Below, piece by piece: positions 33,185-44,419 of a DNA stretch of 64,000 nt; position 1 is the first letter of the stretch; each line of letters begins with the position of its first letter. The notes below the pieces were generated by a model. The model did not search any database, had not been told where the DNA came from, and saw only the letters and a list, made by a program, of their open reading frames with translations. The position numbers and the translations under genes are program-made. Source of the DNA: Chinchilla lanigera (Eukaryota; Chordata; Mammalia; Rodentia; Chinchillidae); contig NW_004955473.1 in assembly GCF_000276665.1 (NCBI RefSeq), positions 10,836,812-10,900,811 of the forward strand, given 5' to 3'.

Positions 33185-33367
33185 GGGCCGGGGGTTAAAT
33201 AAGAACCTCACACATGCTAGGCAAACACTCTAGATTGAACTACACCAACAGACCCTTCAACAATGATGCTGAACCTTTTATTTTATTTTTTTGGTACCAG
33301 GAATTGAACTCAGGATCTTGCACTTGCCAGGCAGGAGCTTGTGCCGCTGAACTATAGCCCCAGCTCG
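33185..33367 (-). repeat. dID fragment and adjacent ID SINE
   Basis: A decayed dID (33185-33255) is followed by a better ID (about 33285-33365: GGTACCAGGAATTGAACTCA...) with near-duplicated flanks GATGCTGAACCTTTT / CGTGCCGAACCTTTT. Confidence 0.85.
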
Positions 33368-33771
33368 TGCCGAACCTTTTGAGAGACTGAGTGCCCAAAG
33401 TGCAACCCAAAACCCACTGACTTATTATAAAGTGCCAGTATTGCAATTAAACCTGAACATTGAGGTTTTGGTTTAGAAAAAACGATTCATACATTAAAAG
33501 AAAAGCACAGTAACAGAGCTTTCAACAGTACAAACAGCCTGCTGCAGCACATGTCCCATAGGTTCACCACCCCCGACCTAGAATAAAGTATACTTTTCCA
33601 TGATTATGTTCGGATCTCAATCAAGTGGTGAAACAAGTTCTTGATAAGAGCCTACACTTTTCTTTTTCCTCAGTAAAAATATTTAGCTCTACCTGAAAGC
33701 AACTGCGCTGTCTATATTCAAATATTTAGTAGGTTTGACCATTTGGTTCTGAATATTAAAAGTGAACAAAC

Positions 33772-34120
33772 ACCCAGGTGTGGTGGTGCATGCTTGTAAT
33801 GCTGGCACTGGAAGACCAAGGCAGGAGGATCGCAAGTTTTGGCCCAACCTGAGTAACTCTGTACCTTATAGAAACCTTGTCTTTAAAAGAAAAATCAAAA
33901 GAGCTAGGGAGATAGCTCAGTGTAAAAGCCCTAGGCTCAAATCTCTAGTAGCACACACACAAAAAGAACAAGTACTCAGGCATGGTAGCACACATCTGTA
34001 AACCTAGCAACTTAGGAGGCTGAAGCAGGAGGACTGGGAGTTTGAAGCCAGCCTGAGTATATAACATAACCTTATCTCAAAAAAATAAATAAAAAATAAA
34101 AGCAAAAAAAAAAAAAAGAG
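33772..34120 (+). repeat. B1-dID dimer followed by a second B1-derived SINE
   Basis: CAGGTGTGGTGGTGCATGCT, then GGGAGATAGCTCAGTGTAAA to about 33960. Then CAGGCATGGTAGCACACATC to an A-rich tail at about 34120. Confidence 0.85.
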
Positions 34121-34850
34121 TAAACTGTACTGCAATAAGTAACTACAAACCAAATTAAAGTATTACAGCATAATGTCGAGGAATACCAACCATTATCTAC
34201 AAATTTTCCATTTTCTTTAGTCCCACATTGCAGCTAAGTATTTAACCACATGCAAATATTCTTTCTAATCTACTAAGTATGCTGAAATGATATTAAAAAT
34301 TTACAAACTTTTAAGTATGGACTTGTGTGTTTCTACAATCCATCCTCTTTTCTTTCACCATATTACCTTTGATAATAACTAAAACTTGTAATATTTTTAT
34401 AAATTAGAATGTTTTCATATGTGGTATCTAATTTAACCTACACAACCTATCATAGTCCTCATGTGAAATTTGAGAAAACCATAGTTCCGACTAGTTGTTA
34501 CTCATCAAAGATGATGAGGCCAGTAAATAACAGTTAAAAAAATCAAGCCCAGTGATTATGAAAGGCATAGTTCTAAGGAAATTACTAAGGATTACTGGCA
34601 GAAGGGGTAGTCCAGTGAGGTAGCAGAAAATGTTAGGCTTTCTACCCTTTTCAGGCTCAAAAAAAACCTAGCTAGAGCCATAAAAGGAAATCACACAGCA
34701 ATATATAGTGAAAAGTCTGTGGCTTGACATCAATGAAATGACTGTAGAAATAAGTATACAAGTTCAAATCATATGTAAGTATTTACAGACAATGAGGAAT
34801 GTACAGAAGCATTGGCTTTACTCTGTTAAAAAAAAAAAGCCTTATAATTA
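34121..34850. other. Intron 1 sequence, nothing recognised
   Basis: AT-rich sequence. I see no coding or repeat signature. Confidence 0.5.
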
Positions 34851-34859
34851 GTTTTTTAG

Positions 34860-34942
34860 GGGCCGGGGATATAGCTCAGTGGCACAGTGCCTGCCTGGCA
34901 AGTGCAATGCCCTGACTTCAATCCCCAGTACCAAAAGAAAGA
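34860..34942 (+). repeat. ID SINE
   Basis: GGGGATATAGCTCAGTGGCA ... ACTTCAATCCCCAGTACCAA, flanked by ATAATTAGTTTTTTA on both sides. Confidence 0.94.
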
Positions 34943-35037
34943 TAATTAGTTTTTTAAAAAGCCTTAGCAGGCACAAGGTTGAGGCAGAAGGACTGGGGGT
35001 ACATAGTGAGACCCTTTATTCCTGGAAAGAATGAAAG

Positions 35038-35064
35038 AAAGACAGACAGACAGACAGACAGACA
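35038..35064. repeat. (GACA)n microsatellite
   Basis: GACAGACAGACAGACAGACA array immediately before a B1. Confidence 0.9.
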
Positions 35065-35074
35065 CCAAAACCCA

Positions 35075-35255
35075 GCCAGGCGTGGTGGTGCTCACCTGTA
35101 ATCCCAGCACTTGGGAGGCTGAGGCAGGAGGATCATTGTGAGTTTGCGGCCAGCCTGGGCTACATAAGGGAGCTCAAAGCCAGCCTGTACTACATAGTGA
35201 GATCCTGTCTTAGAAAAAACAAAAAAGAAAAAGAAAGAAAAAAGAAAAACACCAA
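35075..35255 (+). repeat. B1 SINE
   Basis: GCCAGGCGTGGTGGTGCTCA ... CCTGTCTTAGAAAAAAC with an A/G-rich tail. Confidence 0.92.
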
Positions 35256-35275
35256 ACCTCAAACAAATCAGCCCA

Positions 35276-35350
35276 GGGCTGGGGATGTAGCTCAGTGGCA
35301 CAGCGCCTGCCTGGCAAGCATGAGGTTCTGAGTTCAACTCCTGGTATGAA
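35276..35350 (+). repeat. ID SINE
   Basis: GCTGGGGATGTAGCTCAGTG ... GAGTTCAACTCCTGGTATGA. Both Pol III boxes are recognisable. Confidence 0.92.
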
Positions 35351-35384
35351 CCGCCCCCACCCTCCGCCAAAAACAACCAAATCA

Positions 35385-35625
35385 GCCTTAGCTAGACTGG
35401 ATTTTGTAAGTCTGTGATCCCAGCTGGTGGGGAGGCTGAGGCAGGAGGATCACCTGGGCAATTTAGCCAGACCCTGGCTAAGTTAAAATTTAAAAAGGTT
35501 AGGGAATATAGCTCAGTGGTAGAGTGCCTCTGGATTCCATCTCCTGTACCAAAAGAAGAAAACAGGTAAAAATGGGCTGGGAATGTAGCTTGGTATGAAG
35601 GACTAGCACTACAAAAAAAAAAAGA
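35385..35625 (+). repeat. B1-dID dimer and dID fragment
   Basis: TGTGATCCCAGCTGGTGGGG ... GAATATAGCTCAGTGGTAGA, then a second short 'gctgggaatgtagcttgg' fragment with an A/G tail. Confidence 0.8.
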
Positions 35626-35639
35626 AAGAAAGGAAGAAA

Positions 35640-36425
35640 GCTATCAGCCCTGACTCACTCAGTTTGACCTCTGACCATCTGAATTCAAACTAGTCTCAGT
35701 CTGTAGAGGTAAACCTCCCTTTTCACAATGACTCATATCCTTGCAAATACATTACAAAAGCAGATCACGAGAAGGTGGATCACATGTATCCTTAACAAAG
35801 ATTATACACCAAATCCTAACCAAATCCTAAAATGCATCTAATACAGATATACAACCATATGGTAATTTAAAAATAATAAAAAAATCTATGTCAAGTCCTG
35901 CAAAATAGATACAACATACTTTTATTACACAACAGACAATCCACTATTATCTAATATATCACAGCAGAAAAAAATACAATGAATACACTTGGCCTCAAAT
36001 TCTGGTTTTAAACACCATGATCAACACCTGCTTTAATTTCTCAGAATTTAGAAAGAGCTTTCTTTTGAATCACCCAGAAGGTGTTATAAATGTTAACTTT
36101 TCCTTTTGACCCAAAAAATTTCTTTGTACAACCAGAGGCATTTGGTCAGTAATTGTTTTAACCATGTACTGCTTATATTATATGCTGCCCACCACCAATA
36201 CATTGGTCTTTGATCCTACTTCTGCAACTTAATGCTCAGCATGTGAAATTTAAAAATAAATAAAAGTACAAACCACAAATTATTAAGGTTTGTACATCCA
36301 CTTTAATTTTTTTTATCGGTATATTTGCAATACATAATAAACACATTCACTGTGGCGAATAACAACATATACATATCACATCTTGATCCCTTTTACTTCC
36401 TTTCCCCTACCTTCTGCTCTCTTTT
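35640..36425. other. Intron 1 sequence; possible old L1 fragment
   Basis: About 36300-36410 (GGTATATTTGCAATACATAA...) is vaguely like an antisense L1M 3' end. The rest is unassigned. Confidence 0.4.
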
Positions 36426-36429
36426 TCTT

Positions 36430-36582
36430 CTTCTTTATTTATTTTTTGAATCAGGGTCTTTGTAGTTCAGGCTAGCCTTGAATTGACTAGGTAGCCTCAA
36501 CTGGCTTCAAACACCTGGCAATCCTCCTGTCTCAGCCTCTGGAGTGCTGGGATTACAGGCATCAGCCACCATACTGAGCTCT
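36430..36582 (-). repeat. B1 SINE
   Basis: GAATCAGGGTCTTTGTAGTT ... GGGATTACAGGCATCAGCCA. Confidence 0.88.
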
Positions 36583-36626
36583 CTCCCCTCTTCTTAATTT
36601 CTTGTTCCTTTGAGATGTTTACTCCA

Positions 36627-36775
36627 ACGGGGCATGTTGGTGCACACACCTGTAATCCTAGCACGTTGGAGGCTGGGGCAGGAGGATCACCGAGAGCTGG
36701 AGGTCTGCCTGGGCTACATAATGAGGTCAAAGCAAGTCTGAACTACATAGGGAGACCTTGTCTCAAAAAGAGAGG
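36627..36775 (+). repeat. B1 SINE
   Basis: GGGGCATGTTGGTGCACACA ... CCTTGTCTCAAAAAGAGA. An antisense B1-derived fragment (36790-36912) follows. Confidence 0.88.
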
Positions 36776-36942
36776 TATTTAATAGACTTAGTAATTTTTC
36801 TGTTTTCAGCGATGGGGTCTATGTTCTCTAGGTTTGCCTCCAATTCTTGATTCACCTGCCTCAGCCTCCTGAGTAGCTGGCAATACAGGTATGAGCTGCC
36901 AGATCTGGCTTATGTAAAAGCACTATTAAAAGTAAAATCTAA

Positions 36943-37262
36943 GGCTGGGCATGACGGTGCATGCCTATAATTCCAGCACCAGGAGGCTGAGGCAGGAGCA
37001 TCACATGAGTTTGAGGCCGGCCTGAGCTACATAGCTAAGTGCAAGGCCAGCTTGGATTACACATCGAGTTCCTGTCTCAAAAACAATTAATTTTTTTAAA
37101 AACATCTAAGGCCGGATGTGATGGCACATACCTGTATGCCCAGCACTCAGGAGGCTGAGGCAGGAGGATTGCCACAAATTTGAGGCTAGCCTGGGCTGCA
37201 CCGTGAGTTCAAGGCCAGCCTAAACTACATAGCGAGACCCTGTGCCCTCCCTTAAAAAACTA
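36943..37262 (+). repeat. Two B1 SINEs in tandem orientation
   Basis: First 36943-37095 (GGCTGGGCATGACGGTGCAT ...). Second 37112-37262 (GGCCGGATGTGATGGCACAT ... CCTTAAAAAAC). Confidence 0.9.
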
Positions 37263-37269
37263 AGATAAT

Positions 37270-38045
37270 TAATTAAAGACAGCAGATTTTGAATCTTTAT
37301 TATCAGGTAACCCAAACCTGTTATTTTAGAGATGAAGAAACTGAGGCACAGAAAAATATGTAGGACAATTAAAAGCTATATTTTGAAAGACTCTATAACA
37401 TGACATAAGAAATATTTACCACACAACGCTGAATGGGAAAGAGAATTAAAATAATCTATATAATACGATCCTAATTCTTGATCTGATTCAAAATTTTCAT
37501 GAATTTTCTATAAGGTGCATATCTTAAAATATTCAAAATACTGCTTTTGTGTTTTGAATTAAATAGAACAAACATCAAACACATTGTGAAAAAGAAAAAC
37601 AAGTAAGGAGGCACTGAGAGGCACAATTCTACAGCTAACTGGAGAGAGTGAAGACAAAAACCCGTATCACATGGCATCCAATCCAGAGCACTTTCCACCA
37701 TAACATGGTATTTTTAAAATTCAATTTATTAATTTTTAAAAATAATCTATATAATTATTTTACCATTATCTCATCAAATCTACTCACATAATGACCTTAA
37801 ACGGTATGAACAGACTGCATTTCATAACGCTACTATTAGTTTACCCCACAGACATAACTTTTAAGAATTGACAGATCATAAGAATCTCCCACCCTCAAAA
37901 TAAGCACATTATTTTACCACATTCATCTTTGGAATCCTATCACAAAGTGCAACACCTGGCACATAGTAGGTTCTCAATAAATGTCTATCTGATAAACCAT
38001 AGCTCCTCCCCTCCTAGCACTAGCTACCAGAAACATTAAACCAAA
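37270..38045. other. Intron 1 sequence with MIR/L2 traces
   Basis: ATGAAGAAACTGAGGCACAG (37331) is MIR-like. CACCTGGCACATAGTAGGTT (37951) is an L2/MIR 3' end. Nothing else is recognised. Confidence 0.55.
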
Positions 38046-38047
38046 GA

Positions 38048-38165
38048 ACCCGGGTACAGTGGCATAGGCCTGTAATCCCAGCATTTGGGAGGCAGAGGCA
38101 GGAGAATCACAAGTTATAAGGACAGCCTGGGCTATACAGCCAGCCCCAGTCTCAAAAATAGAAAA
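38048..38165 (+). repeat. B1-derived SINE
   Basis: CCCGGGTACAGTGGCATAGG ... CCCAGTCTCAAAAATAGAAA; it lacks the duplicated block. Confidence 0.85.
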
Positions 38166-38494
38166 GGCCAACAGAAGCAGTGAGTTATTATTTTACAGTG
38201 GGGTCTGCAGCTATTTAATATAAAACAAATTAGTGTTTACAACAACATGTAAGTGGAAGATTACATTTATGTTAAAATATCTCAAGTACTCTGTAAACTG
38301 GTACATAAATTACAGTAGTTCTTGTCTACAAAGCAGGCCTTATATCCTTTTAGTCAGCATTACTTTGTTACCCTAGTTAGAATCATTAAATACATCAGAA
38401 AGCAATAAATTTATAGGTATAATACAAAGGACACTAGACTAGAACCTGCACCCTAGTCCAAACTGTGCTGATAACCAGATATGTAACTCTGGAC

Positions 38495-38865
38495 AATTTT
38501 TTTGGTGGAATATAGGGATTGAACCCAGAGCCCCTGCCCCACTGAGCTACATCCCCAGCTTTGTTGTTTTTTGTTTTGTTTTGTTTTGTTTTTTTTTTGA
38601 CACAGGTTCTGGTGAAGTCCCTAAATAGCCCAGCCTGTGCTAGAACTTTCCATCCTGTTGTCTCAGCCTTCCAGCGTGCACATACACCACCATGCCCAAC
38701 TACACTTTTTTCTCTTTAATTCTTAATCTATTTGTAAAAACAAGAGAATTGAACTTCTAATCGCTCAAGATCTTTCCAGTTTTTCTGTTTTGTTTTCTGT
38801 TAGGAGGATCAAACCCAGGGCTTTCTGCATACAAGGTAATCACTATGCTACATCTGCAGCCCCTT
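38495..38865 (-). repeat. B1-dID dimer and separate dID fragment
   Basis: Antisense ID half (TATAGGGATTGAACCCAGAG) and B1-derived half to 38700. A second dID (AGGATCAAACCCAGGGCTTT) lies at about 38785-38865. Confidence 0.78.
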
Positions 38866-38869
38866 AACT

Positions 38870-39580
38870 TTTTTAAAAAATAATTCTTATCCACAAAGAT
38901 TCTGTAATTCAGATTTCTTGCACTGTGTCAAATTTGATATTCTGAAAAGTTTGAATAGTTTGCTACATTATTTGATAATCAAGCTCAGCATATTTTGTAA
39001 TATGTGACGTCTAATATATTTGCCACCTTATAACAAAGAACAAGAGAAAACCAAAGCAGAAATATAAGCATACAATAATGAAACCTGCTTTGTCAGCCAA
39101 GCTGACAAAACCAACTCGATTTTACAGTGCAAATCAGTTACAGTGTATATGCATATAAACATATGTACATACCAGTGGTATTTACTTACGCTGATACACA
39201 TGTGTGAGCTTTAAAACTCGTTTTTCATTATAAAATCAGTACTTATTTACGGTAGGAAATTCAAACATACATTAGGTCATGTGTGAAGCGTGAAATAGAC
39301 TCCCATCCCTCTGCTCCATGAGTAACCACTGCTAACATTTTTCCCTATGTATTTTTCAAGAAATGATTTGGGGCAATACAAGTACACATGTGTATGTGTC
39401 TGTGCATATAAATTTTCTCAACTGAAACTGTTTTCATTTCTTAAATGGTGGTGGGGGGAATCTCAAGCACCGGCTTCACATGCATGTTAAATACACGGAA
39501 AATGGAATAGCCACTGACACAAGGGTAGTATACTTTTCACAAATGTTGAATCGAATATTTAATTTTCATGCTTGGAGGCT
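38870..39580. other. Intron 1 sequence, nothing recognised
   Basis: AT-rich and unassigned. 'cagtacttatttacggtagg' to 'gaaatagactcccatccctctg' may be old L1 or LTR but is too decayed to call. Confidence 0.4.
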
Positions 39581-39584
39581 ATGT

Positions 39585-39745
39585 GAAGCAGCAGCATAGC
39601 AGTGGTGGCCAAAGAGCCAGGCAAGCTTGGTTCTGACTGACTCTAGTCGGCTTAGGCAAGCCATGAAATCCTGAGTCTTGGTTTCTGCTTTGTAAAACAA
39701 AAGGGTTGGGCTAAGATGCTTTACAACTCTAAAATGTTATAATTC
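39585..39745 (+). repeat. MIR fragment
   Basis: GCAGCAGCATAGCAGTGGTG ... AGCCAGGCAAGCTTGGTTCT ... TTTCTGCTTTGTAAAACAAA follows the MIR consensus order. Confidence 0.7.
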
Positions 39746-40340
39746 AAAGATGGCCGTCTGTAACGGTGTTCTCTTGAACTGGCTGTAACGAATGTTATTA
39801 AACAAACAAGAGAGTGGGGTGGGGGGCAGAAACACCATTACAACCTCCAGTCCTAAAAAGAGTAAATTTCTATGAGTAAATAACTATCCAGGTAAAGCTG
39901 TAACGGCACTAGTGACATAATATTTGAAGGTAAAGTAGTAGATTATTAAAACCCGATAGGTTTTTACAACGCTTTGACTGACATTTTGGGCGTCTGGGAG
40001 TTGGAAGGTGCAGAAGAGCTATTGCTCAGTTACAGCAGTAACCAATACTCATCCTCCAAAATATTTTAGGTTAATTATATATTAAAATAATGAAACTGAA
40101 AATCAAGTGGAGATTTTGTCTTATGGACTATGCTGCGGGGAAGCGCCTACCAGGGTAGCAAACGTTGGAAAGAATTATTAATTTCCTCTTCCGGAAGATC
40201 TTTAGCCCAGATTCTTTCGGTTTCGCGTGCCCTCGCCAGACACATACCACCCTGCTCCATACACACCAAAGGCAGCAGAGGGTGCGCTCAGGCCTAGGGG
40301 TTCCTGTGCTCATTTAAAAAAAAAAGTTTTGGACTCAATT
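39746..40340. other. Proximal intron 1, unassigned
   Basis: Transition from AT-rich intron to the CpG island. No repeat or gene is recognised. A splice-donor-like CAAAG|GTAAAT on the minus strand lies at its right end (40343). Confidence 0.5.
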
Positions 40341-40514
40341 TACCTTTGGTGACACTGGGTTCAGGGAGGCAGACCTGAGGGCTGGAAGCCACCCGCCCAC
40401 CCACGCCTTCCTTTAGCTGTCCCTGGAACCTGGGCACAGAGCACCAGTCGGGTAATTCCCGCCCCCTCCCGGTCCCGGGCGCGGCCCGCTCGCCCTCCCC
40501 AGCAGCACCGGCCT

Positions 40515-40953
40515 GAGGAGGGGGAGGGGAAGAGGAGGGGGAGGGGAGCGGAGGGGAGGGGAGGAGCGAGGAGGCGAAGGGAAGGGAGGGAAGGAGGGAA
40601 GGGGAAGGGAAGGGAGGGGAAGGGAAAGGAGGGGAAGGGAGGGGAGGAGAAGGAGGAGAAAGGAGGGGAAGGGAGGGGAGGTGAAGGAGGAGAAAGGAGG
40701 GGAAGGGAGGGGAGGGGAGAGGAGGGGAGGGGAAAGGAGGAGAAAGGAGGGGAAGGGAGGGGAAGGGAGGGGAAGGGAGGGGAAGGGAGGAGAAGGGAGG
40801 AGAAGGGAGGGGAAGGGAGGAGAAGGGAGGAGAAGGGAGGGGAAGGGAGGAGAAGGGAGGAGAAGGGAGGGGAAGGGAGGGGAAGGGAGGAGAAGGGAGG
40901 GGAAGGGAGGAGAAGGGAGGGGAAGGGAAGGAGGAGAGGGAAAAGGGGGGAGG
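40515..40953. repeat. Polypurine-polypyrimidine tract, (GGGGAAGGGAGG)n-like
   Basis: About 440 bp on the plus strand are almost purely A and G with only a few pyrimidine interruptions. They are built from variants of GGGAAGGGAGGAGAA. Long open frames of P/S/L or G/R/E repeats on both strands are products of the low complexity. The tract lies inside the CpG island. It could form H-DNA triplex or G-quadruplex on the plus strand, which would be the template strand for XIAP. Confidence 0.95.
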
Positions 40954-41353
40954 CAGGGGAAGCCCGCTGGAGCGGTACCCACCAAGCCTGGCGAGCCGGC
41001 CCGGCAGCCAGTGGCGATCCGCTCGGCCCCGGGGGGAGGGTCCCGGAGGAGGGGCGGCCCGAGCCCCAACTTGGAAACACCAACTCCGTCGAGCGCCGGC
41101 CGACCCCGAAGGAAGCGGAAGTCCCTCCGCGTCCCTCACCCGCCTCCGCCCTCCGGCCGGGCCCCCGAGGGACCCCGGAGCCCGGAAGCCCGAAGCGCGC
41201 GCACGCAGGGCCTCGGAGACGCTGAGCGCAGGCCCTCCGCGTCCGCGGCCCAGGCCACGCCACCGGCCCTGACCTTCTTCCCACCTCCCCGCCGAGGTCA
41301 GCCTCCCGCCCAGCAAGCCCCTCCTTCTTCCCCTCCGCCATTTTCCAACTCAC

Positions 41354-41560
41354 CCGCCAGGCCGGGCTCGCCCCGCTCCGCGCCGCGCCCGCTCGGGGCG
41401 CCGCCAAGGTCCCGCCACTTCGCAGAGCCGGAAGGGGGTAGCCAGAAAAAACACGAAGTCCCCTTCACCCCTCCCCCACGCACCCCCCCCAGCTGGAAAC
41501 CAGAACCCGAAGGTACGGGCGCACATGCGCAGTAGGCATCTCGCAGGCCCCGCCTCTAGC
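41354..41560 (-). other. XIAP: Candidate XIAP non-coding exon 1
   Basis: A strong donor, GCGG|GTGAGT, lies on the minus strand at 41353 inside the CpG island and is correctly oriented to splice to exon 2. Sequence upstream of it, toward 41.56 kb, holds GC-box, ETS and NRF1-like motifs typical of a TATA-less start. The 5' end is a guess. A second usable donor (CAAAG|GTAAAT) lies downstream at 40343, so a longer or alternative first exon is possible. Confidence 0.55.
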
Positions 41561-41689
41561 CCGAGCGTTTCGTCTTTGAGCCTCAAGGATGTTTTTTCCC
41601 ACGACTTTCACCTGCTGGGATCCGGCTGAAGAGCGGAGGAAGAGAAGTACAAGCATGGGAAATAGAAGGGCACGAACATGGTGGGTTCT

Positions 41690-41860
41690 TTCTGTACATC
41701 AGGCACTGTGCTAGGCATAACACGTGATCTTCGTTGTAGTTTTGACAATACTGTAAGGTAAACACTGACTGACTAAACCCATTTTACAGAAGAAACTGAG
41801 GCCTTGAGAGAGTAATCGTCCCCAGTATCACTCAGCTGATAAAGGAACTGATACTTTAAT
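41690..41860 (+). repeat. MIR SINE
   Basis: ACATCAGGCACTGTGCTAGG ... CCATTTTACAGAAGAAACTG ... GTATCACTCAGCTGATAAAG; a clear MIR order, just upstream of the promoter. Confidence 0.88.
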
Positions 41861-42189
41861 TGGATCTGTTTCCAAGCAAGAAAGATAAAAAGGAATGACA
41901 AGAAATAGAAAGATAGGATGGGGTTTGAAATTGGGAGAGGGGAAAATTAATAAAGCGAGGAGGTACAAAACAAAATGCAGGAAGTCTTGGTATATCAAAT
42001 GTTCATTACACACCATATTTATTTCAAGAGTGTGTCACATCAACAGGAATCTTTGTTTCAGGAACTTGGCTAAATATTTCATTCCAAGGGAAAATCATAG
42101 CTATCACCAACTGCCCTTCACGAAAAGGGAATTTGTAGAGAAGAGGGCAAAGAATTTTCCTCTTCCTCCCCCTCCTCCCCCTCCTCTTT

Positions 42190-42305
42190 TTCTTTTTAGT
42201 TTTTTGAAACTATGTGTCCCAGCCTGTCCTTGAACTCGTGGTGATCCTCCTGCCTCATCCTCCTGAGTGTTGGGGGTCCCAGGCATGTGTCACCACACCT
42301 GGCAA
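42190..42305 (-). repeat. B1 SINE
   Basis: GAAACTATGTGTCCCAGCCT ... CAGGCATGTGTCACCACACC. It is preceded by a (TCCTCCCCC)-type run. Confidence 0.85.
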
Positions 42306-42484
42306 GAATTTCTTTTTTGTTCCTTGAGCTTTTGCTAAGATATTCCCTCTTCTGATCCTCTTCATTGTCCCAACTCAGAATCTCACATCTGACTTACTGC
42401 AGTAAAGTAATTGCAAGCAAATATTTATCTCATTTAAAATTTTCAGCCATCTTATTTAATGCATAACTCATTACCCTTCCCTCT

Positions 42485-42847
42485 TTTTTAGAGATAGGAT
42501 CTTGCTGTGTTGCCTACGCTGCTCTCAAACTTCTAGACTCAAGTGATCCTTCTGCCTCAGTCCCAAGTAGCTAGGATTACCTTTATCCCCTATAGATGAG
42601 GAAACTGAGGTTTAGTCAGGTTAGGTGACTCACCCAAAGTCATGCCACTGATCTGTGTTGTAGAAGCTGTCTATCCATTACCCAGTCTGCTAACTTACTT
42701 ACTTTTTTTTTGAGAAAGGGTCTCTCTGTAATTCAGGTTCCTCTTCAACTCACTATGTGGCTCAGGCTGGCCTGGAACTCACAGCAATCCTCCTGCCTCA
42801 GCCTCCTGAGTGCTGGGATTAGAGGCGTGGGCCACCACAGCTGGCAC
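42485..42847 (-). repeat. B1-derived SINE, MIR piece and B1 SINE cluster
   Basis: Antisense B1-like sequence 42485-42580. MIR-like ATGAGGAAACTGAGGTTTAG at about 42595. Antisense B1 at 42700-42847 (GAGAAAGGGTCTCTCTGTAA...). Confidence 0.82.
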
Positions 42848-43029
42848 CTACTTTTTAATTAACTTACTTCTCCATCCTCAGACTACTCTCCCTAGTCTAG
42901 CCTGTGCATGACTATCTGAATTAAATGCCGAGCTACATGCCACCTCCAGGGTGATAGTTGCTTAGGCAAATGCTGCACCACAGAGCCACACCCCCAGATC
43001 CAGCCCTTGAATTTTTTAGAGCACTGTTT

Positions 43030-43118
43030 TTGTTTTTTTTTTAGTACTGGAAATCGAACTCAGGACCTTGCACTTGCCAGGCAGTTGCCTGTGCCGCTGA
43101 GGTATATCCTCGGCCCAT
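43030..43118 (-). repeat. ID SINE
   Basis: AGTACTGGAAATCGAACTCA ... CCGCTGAGGTATATCCTCGG. Confidence 0.92.
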
Positions 43119-43330
43119 AGCACCGTTTTTTATTGTGGCAAAATACACATAACATTGATCATTTTAACAATTTTTAGGTGTCCACCTCAGTGGCATTGAC
43201 TGCATTTCACTTCGTTGTGCAACCATCCCCAGCATCCATCTTCAGAATTTTTTCATTACTTGGCACTTAAATTTGGTCCTTTGTTACAGAGCATAGTACT
43301 TTCTGCTGTGTAGTATGACTACTTGTGCAC
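43119..43330 (-). mobile_element. Old L1M fragment, antisense
   Basis: TTGTGGCAAAATACACATAA, GTGGCATTGACTGCATTTCA and GTTGTGCAACCATCCCCAGC follow a common antisense L1M 3' block. Confidence 0.7.
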
Positions 43331-43439
43331 GTGATTTTGCTCTCCCATATTGTAATGCGATTTACAGCAAGATCTACATCAGTCATTTTTGTAATTTTCC
43401 AAGACTCTGTTTTCTCTTGTATCCCACATTCCTGCATTG

Positions 43440-43690
43440 GTAAATACTATCACTGCTATCTTCAGAATATGTCCAGAATATCATTAATTCTCATGGACTC
43501 CACCAGTCTTCTGTCAAGTCCTTCCTTCTCTTGGACTGCAGTTGTCTCCTCACTGGTCTCCCAGATTACGTCCTTGCGCCGCTCCAGTCTGCCCACAAAG
43601 CAGCCATACCTATCCTCTTTCTCTGCTCAGATCCCTTCTGTGGCTCCCCATTTCACTCAAAGAGCTACAGATTTGAGATTTTCTTTGTGT
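43440..43690 (+). mobile_element. L2 fragment
   Basis: TTGGACTGCAGTTGTCTCCT, CACTGGTCTCCCAGATTACG and CTTCTGTGGCTCCCCATTTC match the L2 ORF2-end block. Confidence 0.7.
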
Positions 43691-43904
43691 GTTGTACTGG
43701 AGATTGAACCCAGAGCCTTGTACATAGTAGCCAAACCCTGTACCAACGAGTTTAAATTCTCAGTCAAAAGCTGCAAATTTGTAATGACTGACAAAGCTTA
43801 TGATATTGGGCATCAGTGACCTTCATCTTTCGCTAGTCAGACCCTTGGATCTCTTCGGGATTAAACCAGTGCTAACCTGTGTAACTGCTAGAACACAGTG
43901 GGAG

Positions 43905-44390
43905 TGAGCCAGGAATGGTGATGCGTGCCTAGTCCGAGGTATTCGGGAGGCTGAGATGGGAGGATCTCTTGAGTCCAGGAGTTGGAGAAAAGTCAGGACT
44001 ATCTGGGGTGGGAGGATGTGGTGGAAAGGATGGGGTGTGACCCACAAAACTAGGGTCACAAGTGGCATTATAGTGTCTGCTTTGCTCTTTTTTCTTTTTT
44101 TTTTGCCTTGCTCTCCTTTGGATTGGTTGCTCAGAGGACACCAGGCATCGTGCCGTGAGGGTACTCAACCATGCCCTGAAGAGGCCCACATGCAGAGCAC
44201 CTGAGCCCTCCTCCTTCCGCACTCCCTGCTCCCCCAACAGCCAGCACCCCCGGGGCCATCCACACGAGTAAGCCGCCCCGCAAGGGATTCTTCAGGTCCA
44301 GCCTTTGGATAACTGCTGCCTCTTGGGACCCAGCGCCAGAATTATCCAGCCAAGCCGTTCAGATCTGTGAGTACTATTGTTCTCAGTAGC
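43905..44390. other. Upstream intergenic DNA; B1-like piece, otherwise unassigned
   Basis: A decayed B1-like piece (about 43905-43985) is followed by GC-richer sequence at 44.1-44.38 kb. That sequence resembles an old transposon but cannot be assigned. Confidence 0.4.
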
Positions 44391-44419
44391 CACGTTTTAG
44401 GGCAGTTTGTAATAGATAA

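Larger units (their letters stand above)
40430..41640. promoter_or_regulatory. CpG island, likely XIAP promoter
   Basis: This is the only GC- and CpG-rich stretch in an otherwise AT-rich window. Visible motifs include an NRF1-like GCGCACATGCGCAG (about 41519), a GC box CCCCGCCTC (about 41549), ETS-type CCGGAAG (41428) and GCGGAAGT (41115), and a YY1-type CCGCCATTTTCC (41335). It lies upstream of XIAP exon 2 on the same strand and no other gene is nearby. It could in principle also fire in the opposite direction. Confidence 0.8.

Noticed and set aside
40294..41535. Long open frames of about 218-348 codons on both strands in the CpG island
   Set aside because: They are produced by the low-complexity purine/pyrimidine tract, have P/S/L or G/R/E repeat composition, and are open in several frames at once. 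No protein family is recognisable.
43325..43819. 164-codon plus-strand open frame starting near 43325
   Set aside because: It lies across an old L1M/L2 boundary with L2-type sequence, has no domain, and runs into a dID trace. No sign of a host gene.
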